NCBI GenBank assembly: GCA_041678045.1
Contig: JBAYOV010000008.1
Coordinates: forward strand, 17,823 to 81,822
DNA length: 64,000 nucleotides
Source: UBA2357 sp041678045
GTDB lineage: Bacteria > Pseudomonadota > Gammaproteobacteria > Burkholderiales > Rhodocyclaceae
Reading direction: 5' to 3'
A program made the translations under genes and the position numbers. A model generated the notes under the pieces. That model saw only the letters and a list, made by a program, of their open reading frames with translations. It had not been told where the DNA came from and searched no databases. This document shows, one piece after another, positions 41,384-49,405 of the stretch (position 1 is the first letter of the stretch; the number at the start of each line of letters is the position of its first letter).

Positions 41384-42352
41384 ATGTCTGAACTTCTGAA
41401 GAACATTGACGCGCGCACGCGTCTGGCCGGCACCAACAAGCTGGAGATTCTGCTCTTCACGCTCGGCGAAGATCGCAGGACGGGGCGGCGCGAGATATTC
41501 GGCATCAACGTGTTCAAGGTGCGCGAGGTGATGCGTACCGGCACGATCACCGCTGCGCCCGAGATGCCGTCCTGCGTCGAGGGCATGGTGAGCCTGCGCG
41601 GCGCGCTGGTGCCGGTGGTGGATCTGGCCAAATATGTGGGCATCGACACCGAGGGCACCCGGGACATCATGATCGTGACCGAGTACAACGGCCACACACA
41701 GGGCTTTCTGGTCGAGGCGGTCGATACCATCCTGCGGCTGGACTGGTCGCAGATGCGCGTGCCTCCCGAGATGCTGACGGCCAACATGGGCGGGCTGGTG
41801 ACCGCAGTGACCGAACTGCCGGGCAACAAGCTGGTCATGATGCTGGACGTGGAGAAAGTGCTGTCCGAGACGACCCGCTACGACGAGGATTTCCTGTTCA
41901 AGGGCATCGAACCGGTCGAGGGCGAGGAGCGCTTTGTGGTGTTTGCCGACGATTCATCGGTGGCGCGCAAGCAGATCGAGCGTACCCTGGACACCCTGGG
42001 GGTGCCCTATCGTGCGGCAGTGAACGGTCGTGCGGCGTGGGAAGTCCTGCAACAGATCGCCCGTCAGGCCGCTGCCAACGGACAGCATGTACGTGACCTG
42101 GTGAGCGTGGTGCTGACCGATGTGGAAATGCCCGAGATGGATGGCTACATCCTGACCAAGTCGATCAAGTCCGATGCCAGTTTCGAGGGCATCCCGGTGG
42201 TGATGCATTCCTCGCTGTCGGGCATGTCCAACCAGCAACTGGGCAAGTCGGTGGGGGTGGACGAATATGTGCCGAAGTTCGAACCTCAGCGTCTCGCCGA
42301 TGTGTTGCGACGCCTGATCAAGTCCGCCCGGCGGCGCGGCGAACGCGAATGA
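41384..42352 (+). CDS. cheV: Chemotaxis coupling protein CheV, first copy
   Basis: A 322-residue CheW-receiver fusion that links receptors to CheA and can be phosphorylated. The CheW domain occupies residues about 15-165 (FGINVFKVREVMR, VEGMVSLRGALVPVVDL). The receiver follows from about residue 185 (VVFADDSSVARKQIE), with the phosphorylation site in VLTDVEMPEMDGY and the lysine in EYVPKFEP. It is followed after 12 bases by a second cheV. No separate cheW is in the window, so these proteins may act as the couplers here. Confidence 0.93.
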   Translation: MSELLKNIDARTRLAGTNKLEILLFTLGEDRRTGRREIFGINVFKVREVMRTGTITAAPEMPSCVEGMVSLRGALVPVVDLAKYVGIDTEGTRDIMIVTEYNGHTQGFLVEAVDTILRLDWSQMRVPPEMLTANMGGLVTAVTELPGNKLVMMLDVEKVLSETTRYDEDFLFKGIEPVEGEERFVVFADDSSVARKQIERTLDTLGVPYRAAVNGRAAWEVLQQIARQAAANGQHVRDLVSVVLTDVEMPEMDGYILTKSIKSDASFEGIPVVMHSSLSGMSNQQLGKSVGVDEYVPKFEPQRLADVLRRLIKSARRRGERE

Positions 42353-42364
42353 AAGGGGTAAGCA

Positions 42365-43342
42365 ATGAATAACGCCAACCATAGCGATTCCGAACTGTTT
42401 GGCAGCGTCGATGCCAGGGCCAGCCTGGCCGGCTCCAACAAGATGGAGATCCTGCTGTTCTCGCTGGGTACCAGCGAGGTGTTCGGGATCAACGTGTTCA
42501 AGGTGAAGGAGGTGTCGGCGACGCCGTTCATCACCAAGGCACCGAACATGCCAAAGGGGGTCGAGGGGCTCATCTCGCTGCGCGGCAACGTGATCCCGGT
42601 GCTGTCGCTGGCCAGGGTTCTGGGGCTGGACCATGGGGACAGCGATGGGCTGGGCGGTTCGATGATGGTCACCGAGTACAGCAAGCGCACGCTGGGCTTC
42701 CTGGTGGCGGAGGTCGACCGCATCGTGCGGGTGGACTGGGACAAGGTGCGCGCACCCGACAACGTGTCCGGCAACACCAACACCTACATCACCGCGATCA
42801 CCGAGTTGCCCAACGGCACGCTGGTGTCGATTCTCGACGTCGAGACGGTGATGGCCAACACCTTTGGCGATACGGTGGTTGGCGCAATCTCACCGATTGT
42901 CGGCGGTCATTCGATGAACGTGTTTTTCGTGGACGACTCGGCCGTGGCGCGTCGCAAGATCTCCGAGGTGCTCGACAAGCTGGGGGTCAAGCACAAGCAC
43001 GCGCTCAACGGGCTGGAAGCCTGGAACCGCCTCGATGCACTGGCGACCTACGCCAAGCAGACCGGCCACCATGTGGGTGAAGAGGTGGATGTGATTCTGG
43101 TGGATGCCGAGATGCCCGAAATGGATGGCTATGTGCTCACCCGCAAGATCAAGTCAGACCCGCGTTTCGACGGCATTCCGGTGGTGATGCATTCGTCGCT
43201 GTCTTCGGAGGCGAATCGGGCAATGGGTAAGCAGGTCGGTGTGGACGCTTACGTGGCAAAATTCGACGCCGACGTTCTTGCCGACACGCTCAGGCCGCTT
43301 CTGGCCCGCAGCGTGGCGGCGCACGACGTCGCTGTCAGGTGA
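42365..43342 (+). CDS. cheV: Chemotaxis coupling protein CheV, second copy
   Basis: A 325-residue CheV paralogue of the preceding gene with the same layout: CheW domain (VFGINVFKVKEVS, VEGLISLRGNVIPVLSL) and receiver (VFFVDDSAVARRKISE, VDAEMPEMDGYVL, AYVAKFDA). The two proteins are similar throughout, implying tandem duplication, but differ in the extra loop after strand one of the CheW domain (residues 29-36 of the first copy). Different loops could tune them to different receptors. cheY starts 14 bases after the stop. Confidence 0.93.
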   Translation: MNNANHSDSELFGSVDARASLAGSNKMEILLFSLGTSEVFGINVFKVKEVSATPFITKAPNMPKGVEGLISLRGNVIPVLSLARVLGLDHGDSDGLGGSMMVTEYSKRTLGFLVAEVDRIVRVDWDKVRAPDNVSGNTNTYITAITELPNGTLVSILDVETVMANTFGDTVVGAISPIVGGHSMNVFFVDDSAVARRKISEVLDKLGVKHKHALNGLEAWNRLDALATYAKQTGHHVGEEVDVILVDAEMPEMDGYVLTRKIKSDPRFDGIPVVMHSSLSSEANRAMGKQVGVDAYVAKFDADVLADTLRPLLARSVAAHDVAVR

Positions 43343-43356
43343 ATACGGAGAATAGG

Positions 43357-43746
43357 ATGGCCGACCCCAAAACCAGATTTCTTGTCGTCGACGACTTTTC
43401 GACCATGCGTCGCATCGTGCGCAATCTCCTCAAGGAGCTTGGCTTCACCAATGTCGATGAGGCCGAAGACGGCGCCGTCGCGCTGCAAAAGCTCGAATCC
43501 GGAGGCTTCGACTTTGTCGTGACCGACTGGAACATGCCGAACATGGATGGCCTGACGTTGTTGCAGCGCATCCGCCAGTCCCCGTCGCTCAAGCATCTGC
43601 CGGTGCTGATGATCACGGCCGAGGCCAAGAAGGAAAACATCATTGCGGCTGCGCAGGCGGGGGCCAGCGGCTACATCGTCAAGCCCTTCACCGCAGCCAC
43701 GCTGTCCGAGAAGCTGACCAAGATCTTCGAGAAGATGGGCAAATGA
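43357..43746 (+). CDS. cheY: Chemotaxis response regulator CheY
   Basis: Single receiver domain that, when phosphorylated by CheA, binds the flagellar switch. The 129-residue protein keeps E. coli numbering: acidic pair Asp12-Asp13, phosphorylation site Asp57 in VTDWNMPNMDG, Thr87 in MITAEA and Lys109 in YIVKPF. The ATG at 43357 has GGAG just upstream; a GTG at 43339 is rejected because it overlaps cheV and spoils the fit. cheZ follows, as in enteric bacteria. Confidence 0.96.
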   Translation: MADPKTRFLVVDDFSTMRRIVRNLLKELGFTNVDEAEDGAVALQKLESGGFDFVVTDWNMPNMDGLTLLQRIRQSPSLKHLPVLMITAEAKKENIIAAAQAGASGYIVKPFTAATLSEKLTKIFEKMGK

Positions 43747-43806
43747 CGGAACAGCAATGATCAGGTCGCCAGACATGTGGCCTGTGCAAAACGCAGGAGC
43801 CTGCAT

Positions 43807-44679
43807 ATGACACGCAAGCAGAATACGGGAGCCAACGTCGACTCGGACGAGCTCCAGGCCTTGTTCGACAGCATCGCATCGGCGCCGGCCGCCGTGCCGG
43901 AGCCGCCTGCAGCCTCGCCCGCTACCGACAGCAGTGGCGACGACGAGGAGCTGCAAGCCTTGTTCGATTCGGTTTCGGCCGGATTCGAGGCCAGTGGGCA
44001 GGGGGCCGCCGCCGGGGCCGCGCGCAGCGACGCGCCGCCGGCCGCAGCGGTGGAGGAGGCTGGCGCAGACGGCGGTGAGGACAAGGTCTTCAACCGGATT
44101 GGCCAGATGACCCGCCAGGTGCATGAGTTCCTGCGGGCGCTCGGCTCGGACAGTTCGCTGCATGAGGCGGTGCTGGCGATGCCCGATGCACGTCAGCGGC
44201 TCAACTACATCTCGCAGATGACCGAGCAGGCCGCCAGCCGTGTACTCAACGCCACCGACATCGCACGACCGATGCAGGAGCGCACCCAGCAGGGCGCGCA
44301 GGCGCTGCGCACGCGCTGGGATCGCCTGTTCGCCAATGAGCTGTCGGTCGATGAATTCAAGGCCCTGGCCAATGACACGCGCAACTTTCTGGGCGAGGTG
44401 GACACGACCAGCCAGCGCACCGGCGAGCAACTGCATGAGATCATGATGGCGCAGGATTTCCAGGATCTCACCGGGCAGGTGATCAAGCGGGTGGTCGATC
44501 TGGCGCAAACCCTGGAGCGTGAACTGCTCGCTGTCCTGCTGGAGGTGACGCCCCCCGAGAAGCTGGACCAGAAGCATGCCGGACTGATGAACGGGCCGGT
44601 GATCGATGCCAAGGACCGCGACGATGTCGTCACCACGCAGGAGCAGGTGGATGATCTGCTTGGCAGTCTGGGGTTCTGA
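43807..44679 (+). CDS. cheZ: Protein phosphatase CheZ
   Basis: CheZ dephosphorylates CheY-P and shortens the motor signal. The 290-residue protein has the catalytic region MMAQDFQDLTGQVIKRVV with the aspartate and glutamine of the active site. The C-terminal CheY-binding helix contains QEQVDDLLGSLGF. The N-terminal 95 residues are an acidic, alanine-rich extension holding a repeated ELQALFDS motif (near residues 16 and 48), which resembles the terminal helix and may bind a partner. AGGAG is eight bases before the ATG at 43807. Confidence 0.92.
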   Translation: MTRKQNTGANVDSDELQALFDSIASAPAAVPEPPAASPATDSSGDDEELQALFDSVSAGFEASGQGAAAGAARSDAPPAAAVEEAGADGGEDKVFNRIGQMTRQVHEFLRALGSDSSLHEAVLAMPDARQRLNYISQMTEQAASRVLNATDIARPMQERTQQGAQALRTRWDRLFANELSVDEFKALANDTRNFLGEVDTTSQRTGEQLHEIMMAQDFQDLTGQVIKRVVDLAQTLERELLAVLLEVTPPEKLDQKHAGLMNGPVIDAKDRDDVVTTQEQVDDLLGSLGF

Positions 44680-44753
44680 GCCCGCAAACCCATCCGCGCG
44701 CTGCTTCGATGAGACGAAGTCAACGCAAGTAACCAATTAATTGCGAGAAGATC

Positions 44754-46640
44754 ATGAGTGATTTCGCCGGAATGGAAGAGCTGCTGCAGGATTTCCTGAT
44801 CGAAGCGGGTGACCTTCTGTCAGGTGTGGATAACAAGCTGGTCGATCTGGAGCGGGCGCCCGATGATCTGGGCTTGCTCAACGACATTTTCAGGGGTTTT
44901 CACACCATCAAGGGGGGCGCGGGTTTCCTCAATGCCAGCGAGCTGGTGACGTTGTGCCATCTGACCGAGAACCTCTTCGACAAGCTGCGCAACAAGGAGC
45001 TGACCCTCGGCCCCGAAGTGATGGACGTGATCCTCGAAGCGACGGCCTCCGTGCGCGACATGTTCGGTCATCTGGAGCGTGGCACCCAGCCCCACGCAGC
45101 TGACCCGGACCTGATTGCCCGCCTGCGCCAGGCGCTTGCCGGCGAGCTGAGCATGGATGGCGGTACGGCGGAAGACGATGCACCCGAGGTCGTGCAGAGG
45201 ACGGCATCGGCTCCGTCCGGGGGAAGCGGCCCCGATTGGGAGCTGCTGCACGGTGCGGTCACCGGTGTGCCGGTGGCGAGCAAGGCCGCATCGGTGCCGG
45301 TGGTGGCCATCAAGGCGCCCGAGGAGATCATCCAGAATGCGCTCGGTCGCCGTGCCACGGACCGGCCGGGTGCGATGTCGGCCCCGGTCGGGCGGCGTGA
45401 ATCGGAGCGGCAGCGGGACACCTCGATTCGGGTCGATACCACCCGTCTCGATCAGGTGCTCAACCTTTCGGGCGAGATCGGTCTGACCAAGAACCGGCTC
45501 AATGCCCTGCGCAGCGACATTCTCAGCGGCAACACCGACAGCGAAACCCTGCATGCACTCGACATTGCGGTGAGCCAGCTCGACCTGCTGGTGTCCGACC
45601 TGCAGAACGCGGTGATGAAGACGCGCATGCAGCCCATTGGCCGCCTGTTCCAGAAGTACCCGCGGATTGCGCGCGATCTGGCCCGCAACCTGGGCAAGGA
45701 CGTGGAGTTGGTGCTGCAGGGCGAGGAAACCGAGATCGACAAGACGATGATCGAGGATCTGGCCGATCCGATCATCCACCTGATCCGCAACGCGGTCGAC
45801 CATGGTGTGGAAGACCCGGAAGAGCGCCGCGCGAATGCCAAGCCGGCCAAATCCATTGTGAAGCTGTCGGCGCAGCAGGAAGGCGACCACATCGTCATTG
45901 AGGTGGCCGACGATGGGCGCGGCATGAATGCCGAGCGGCTGCGCGCCAAGGCGGTGGAGAAGGGGTTGATCACCGAGGAAGAGGCCAGCTCGATGGACGA
46001 CCGGCAGAGCTTCAACCTGGTGTTCCTGCCGGGCTTCTCGCTGGCCACCAAGGTGTCGGACGTGTCCGGCCGTGGCGTCGGCATGGACGTGGTGCGTACC
46101 AACATCCAGAAGCTCAACGGCACCATCGACATTCGCTCGCAGCCCAAGGTGGGCACTTCGTTCATCATCAACCTGCCGCTCACCCTGGCGATCCTGCCGG
46201 TGCTGCTGGTGCGGCTCGATCAGCAGCCGTTTGCCGTGCCGCTGTCGATGGTGCGCGAGATCCTGCCGATCAATGTCGATGAAGTGAAGGAGGTCGGTGG
46301 CCGTGCCACCATGGTGGTGCGCGGCGAAGTCCTGCCGGTGCTGCCGTTGTCGTCCCTGCTGGGCTGGCCGCTGGAGCGCACGCCCGAGTTCGGTGTGCTG
46401 ATGCAGACCGCCGAGCTGTCCTTCATCCTGGCCATCGACAGCTTTGCCGGACGCGAGGATGCGGTGATCAAGTCGCTGGATGCCTTCCGTCCCAAGGGCG
46501 TGGCCGGCGTGACCACGCTGGCCAATGGTCAGATCGTGCTGATCCTCGACATGAAGGAGCTGCTGGGCGGGGCCAACGAGCAGCGCGGCGTGCCGCGCCG
46601 GGAGCTGATCGCGCACTCCCTGAAGAAGGCCACCGCCTGA
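44754..46640 (+). CDS. cheA: Chemotaxis histidine kinase CheA
   Basis: Central kinase of the chemotaxis array. The 628-residue protein has HPt His50 in FHTIKGGAGF, then a linker of about 110 residues that lacks a clear P2 domain. The dimerisation helices are near 230-300. The ATPase domain has HLIRNAVDHGVED, VADDGRGMNA and GRGVGMDVV. A C-terminal CheW-like P5 domain completes it (LVRLDQQPFAVPLSMVREIL). It closes the cluster; no cheW, cheB or receptor gene follows before the convergent tal. Confidence 0.95.
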   Translation: MSDFAGMEELLQDFLIEAGDLLSGVDNKLVDLERAPDDLGLLNDIFRGFHTIKGGAGFLNASELVTLCHLTENLFDKLRNKELTLGPEVMDVILEATASVRDMFGHLERGTQPHAADPDLIARLRQALAGELSMDGGTAEDDAPEVVQRTASAPSGGSGPDWELLHGAVTGVPVASKAASVPVVAIKAPEEIIQNALGRRATDRPGAMSAPVGRRESERQRDTSIRVDTTRLDQVLNLSGEIGLTKNRLNALRSDILSGNTDSETLHALDIAVSQLDLLVSDLQNAVMKTRMQPIGRLFQKYPRIARDLARNLGKDVELVLQGEETEIDKTMIEDLADPIIHLIRNAVDHGVEDPEERRANAKPAKSIVKLSAQQEGDHIVIEVADDGRGMNAERLRAKAVEKGLITEEEASSMDDRQSFNLVFLPGFSLATKVSDVSGRGVGMDVVRTNIQKLNGTIDIRSQPKVGTSFIINLPLTLAILPVLLVRLDQQPFAVPLSMVREILPINVDEVKEVGGRATMVVRGEVLPVLPLSSLLGWPLERTPEFGVLMQTAELSFILAIDSFAGREDAVIKSLDAFRPKGVAGVTTLANGQIVLILDMKELLGGANEQRGVPRRELIAHSLKKATA

Positions 46641-46656
46641 GGAACACACGGTCCGG

Positions 46657-46679
46657 GCGCAGGCCAGCACGGCCTGCGC
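46657..46679. terminator. Hairpin between convergent cheA and tal
   Basis: GCGCAGGCC and GGCCTGCGC form a perfect nine-base stem with a five-base loop in the 49 bases between the two stop codons. There is no T-run on either side, so it may be a weak, bidirectional or Rho-assisted terminator. Confidence 0.4.
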
Positions 46680-46689
46680 CGGCTGGCCT

Positions 46690-47778
46690 TCAGCGCATCA
46701 GTGCGATCAGTCCGCTGAAGGCCTGGTCGAACTGGCGCAGCCCTTCGGCCTGCAAGTGTTCGCCAGCCGCTTGCAGATCGATGCCGAGCGAGTCGAGCGC
46801 GGAAAACTGCGCTTCGGCAGCGGCCACCTCCTGGTCCAGGGTGCGGACGGCCTTGCCATGGTCGCGCAGGGCGGCAAGCGTGGCGTCAGGCAGGGTGTTG
46901 ATGGTGTCGGGGCCGATCACCGATTCCACGTACAGCAGATCGCTGTAGGCCGGGTTTTTCGTGCCGGTGCTGGCCCACAGCATGTACTGCGGTCGTGCCC
47001 CGGCTGCGCGCAGCGCGGCGAAGGATTCGCCTTCAAAGCGCGCCAGATAGCGCTGGTAGGCCAGGCGTGCCATGGCGACAGCCGTTTTGCCACGCAACGA
47101 GGTGTGCGTGTTGCCCAGCCCTTGGTCGAACTGCGCCAGTTGCGCGTCGATCAGCGTGTCCACCCGGCTCATGAACACACTGGCCACCGACATGATGCGC
47201 GACACATCGCCGCCGTTGCGCTGAAGGGCCTGCAGGCCCGCCACATACGCCTCGGCCACCGCATCCACATGCGCGAGCGAGAACATCAGCGTCACATTCA
47301 CATTCAGCCCACCCGCAATCAACCCGGTGATCGCCTCCAGCCCGGGCACGGTGGCAGGTACCTTGATCAGCAGGTTGTCACGCCCCACGGCCTGGGCCAG
47401 CCGCTGGCCGGCGGCAATCGTGCCGGCTGCGTCATGGGCCAGCGCGGGGGATACCTCCAGGCTGACATAGCCGGCCTGTCCGCCGCTGGCCTGGAAGGTG
47501 GGCAGCAGCAGGTCGCAGGCTGCCTGTACATCGGGTATCACCAGCGCCTCGTAACGGCCTTCGGCATCGAGCGCTCCGGCCTTCAGTGCGGCCAGGTCGT
47601 CCTCGTAGTAGCGACCGTCGGCAATGGCCTTGTGGAAGATGGCGGGGTTGGTGGTGACGCCGCTGATGCCATCCTCGGCGATCATGCGTGCAAGATGACC
47701 GTCGCGCAGCAGGGTGCGTGAAAGATTGTCCAGCCAGAGCTGCTGGCCGAGTTGTCTGACCTCAAGCAGGGGATTCAT
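46690..47778 (-). CDS. tal: Transaldolase
   Basis: Moves a three-carbon dihydroxyacetone unit between sugars in the non-oxidative pentose phosphate pathway. The Schiff-base lysine is in NLLIKVPATVPGLEAI near residue 136. The N-terminal SGVTTNPAIFHKAI and the QASGGQAGYVSLEVSP block are typical of the long transaldolase type. Length is 362 residues. The start overlaps the stop of truC by four bases, so both are likely co-transcribed. Confidence 0.93.
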   Translation of the reverse strand: MNPLLEVRQLGQQLWLDNLSRTLLRDGHLARMIAEDGISGVTTNPAIFHKAIADGRYYEDDLAALKAGALDAEGRYEALVIPDVQAACDLLLPTFQASGGQAGYVSLEVSPALAHDAAGTIAAGQRLAQAVGRDNLLIKVPATVPGLEAITGLIAGGLNVNVTLMFSLAHVDAVAEAYVAGLQALQRNGGDVSRIMSVASVFMSRVDTLIDAQLAQFDQGLGNTHTSLRGKTAVAMARLAYQRYLARFEGESFAALRAAGARPQYMLWASTGTKNPAYSDLLYVESVIGPDTINTLPDATLAALRDHGKAVRTLDQEVAAAEAQFSALDSLGIDLQAAGEHLQAEGLRQFDQAFSGLIALMR

Positions 47779-48572
47779 GGTGTCGATCGCGGTGTGGTGT
47801 GTTCGTCGGACTCGTCATTGTGCATCGAATCCATGACGATCGAAAGGCTGGCGCGGGCGCTGTCTGTCCAGCCCAGTGCGTTGACCACCTGCATGAAGTC
47901 GGCTGAGGGCGGGGCCAGCAGCCGCAGCGGCTGGCCGGTCAGCGGGTGTGCCAGTTGCAGGCCGACGCAGGCCAGCAGCAGGCGCGTGCTGCCGAAGCGT
48001 TCGGCAAAGAAGCGGTTGTGCCGCCCCTTGCCATGGGTGGCATCACCGATGATCGGGTGGGCGATATGCTTCATGTGGCGGCGCAACTGATGGCGCCGTC
48101 CGGTGAGCGGGGCCAGCGCGACCAGCGCGTAGCGGCTGCTTGGATAGCGATCCACCGCGACCGGCAGTTCGGCCGTGGCCAGTGTGCGAAAACGGGTTTG
48201 GGCCGGTTGCAGCGCCGGGGTGAGGCGCTCACCCGGGTCGATGCGGTCGGGGTGCAGGCTCAGCGCGTGGTCGATCAGGCCATGCTGCGGAGGATGTCCG
48301 CGCACGATGGCCAGATAACGCTTGGTGACTGTCTGCTGTTCAAAGGCTTGTCCGAGCGGGGCCACCAGCGCGCGCTCCAGTGCAAACAGCAGCACGCCCG
48401 ATGTGCCCTTGTCGAGCCGGTGCACCGGATACACATGCCGGCCGATTTGATCGCGCAGCAGTTGCACCGCAAAACGGGTCTCGTGCCGGTCTATGGTCGA
48501 GCGATGCACCAGCAGGCCCGAGGGTTTGTGAATTGCGACCAGGGCTTCATCGCGGTGCAGGATTTCGAGCAT
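47775..48572 (-). CDS. truC: tRNA pseudouridine(65) synthase TruC
   Basis: RluA-family enzyme without an S4 domain. The 265-residue protein starts MLEILHRDEALVAIHKPSGL and carries the catalytic VHRLDKGTSGVLLFA near residue 51. LTGRRHQLRRHMKHIAHPII follows further on. These blocks and the lack of an N-terminal extension fit TruC, which modifies U65 in some tRNAs. An upstream in-frame start at 48656 would add 28 residues unlike the family. The last ten residues are polar and extend beyond the E. coli enzyme. Confidence 0.88.
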   Translation of the reverse strand: MLEILHRDEALVAIHKPSGLLVHRSTIDRHETRFAVQLLRDQIGRHVYPVHRLDKGTSGVLLFALERALVAPLGQAFEQQTVTKRYLAIVRGHPPQHGLIDHALSLHPDRIDPGERLTPALQPAQTRFRTLATAELPVAVDRYPSSRYALVALAPLTGRRHQLRRHMKHIAHPIIGDATHGKGRHNRFFAERFGSTRLLLACVGLQLAHPLTGQPLRLLAPPSADFMQVVNALGWTDSARASLSIVMDSMHNDESDEHTTPRSTP

Positions 48573-48624
48573 GACGGGTGGGTTGGGGCGAGTTCGGGCG
48601 ACCGGCGTGGGGCAGACAAGACAG

Positions 48625-48642
48625 CGGCCCCGTGAGGGGCCG
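48625..48642 (-). terminator. Hairpin after sodB
   Basis: CGGCCCC and GGGGCCG form a seven-base stem around a four-base loop, 52 bases after the sodB stop. The following sequence has only scattered T, so termination may be partial. Confidence 0.4.
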
Positions 48643-48693
48643 CCGGGCAGTGCCAATATACGGTGCGGTGGTGCCGCATCGGACGGGGAGCGA

Positions 48694-49281
48694 TCAGGCG
48701 CTGAAGTTGGCCGAAGCGAAGTCCCAGTTTGCCAGGCTGTTCAGGAAGGTGGCCACGAAATCGGGACGACGGTTGCGGTAGTCGATGTAGTAGGCATGTT
48801 CCCACACATCGATACAGAGCAGGGCCGTGTCGCCGGTGGTCAGCGGGGTGCCGGCGGCGCCCATGTTGACGATGTCCACGCTGCCGTCGGCCTTCTTCAC
48901 CAGCCAGGTCCAGCCGGAGCCGAAGTTGCCCACGGCCGAGGCGGTGAAGGCCTTCTTGAAGTCCTCGAAGCTGCCCCACTTGGCGTTGATTGCATCGGCC
49001 AGGGCACCGGTCGGCTCACCGCCGCCGTTCGGCTTCATGCTGTTCCAGAAGAAGGTGTGGTTCCAGACCTGGGCGGAATTGTTGTAGATGCCGCCGGCCG
49101 GTGCCTTCTTGATGATGGACTCAAGATCGAGGTTCTCGAACTCGGTGCCCTTGATCAGATTGTTCAGGTTGGTGACATAGGCCTGATGGTGCTTGCCGTG
49201 GTGAAACTCCAGGGTTTCTTCGGAAATGTGCGGGGCCAGGGCGTCCTTGGCATACGGCAGCTGGGGCAGGGTGTGTTCCAT
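48694..49281 (-). CDS. sodB: Superoxide dismutase (Fe)
   Basis: Dismutates superoxide to oxygen and hydrogen peroxide in the cytoplasm. Metal ligands are visible: His27 in EFHHGKHH, the histidine in QVWNHTFFW, and aspartate and histidine in CIDVWEHAYYIDY. AQVWNHTFFW and FGSGWTWL fit the iron or iron/manganese subgroup; iron is more likely by overall similarity to SodB. The ATG at 49281 has AGGAGA before it. Length is 195 residues. A good promoter lies just upstream. Confidence 0.95.
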   Translation of the reverse strand: MEHTLPQLPYAKDALAPHISEETLEFHHGKHHQAYVTNLNNLIKGTEFENLDLESIIKKAPAGGIYNNSAQVWNHTFFWNSMKPNGGGEPTGALADAINAKWGSFEDFKKAFTASAVGNFGSGWTWLVKKADGSVDIVNMGAAGTPLTTGDTALLCIDVWEHAYYIDYRNRRPDFVATFLNSLANWDFASANFSA

Positions 49282-49314
49282 TGAGTCTCTCCTTTGCGGG
49301 TTCAAAGCCTGACA

Positions 49315-49344
49315 ATTCTAGTCGGGATTAAGCGGGAATGGCAA
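49315..49344 (-). promoter_or_regulatory. Sigma-70 promoter of sodB
   Basis: On the minus strand TTGCCA (49344-49339) and TAGAAT (49320-49315) are separated by 18 bases. The two hexamers match the consensus at four and five positions. The expected start is about 27 bases before the sodB ATG. No Fur box was recognised. Confidence 0.6.
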
Positions 49345-49361
49345 ATACCGATTGGCAAAAT

Positions 49362-49376
49362 CCGGGTAAAACCCGG
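49362..49376 (-). terminator. Possible xseA terminator
   Basis: CCGGGT and ACCCGG pair around three bases and are followed on the minus strand by ATTTTG, 30 bases after the xseA stop. The stem is short. Confidence 0.4.
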
Positions 49377-49405
49377 GCAAAAAACCACCACGCCCGGGCT
49401 GTGCC

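Noticed and set aside
41332..41391. Short frame upstream of the first cheV starting MNETTMTCRM
   Set aside because: Only 19 codons, no ribosome-binding site of its own, and out of frame with cheV; probably chance.
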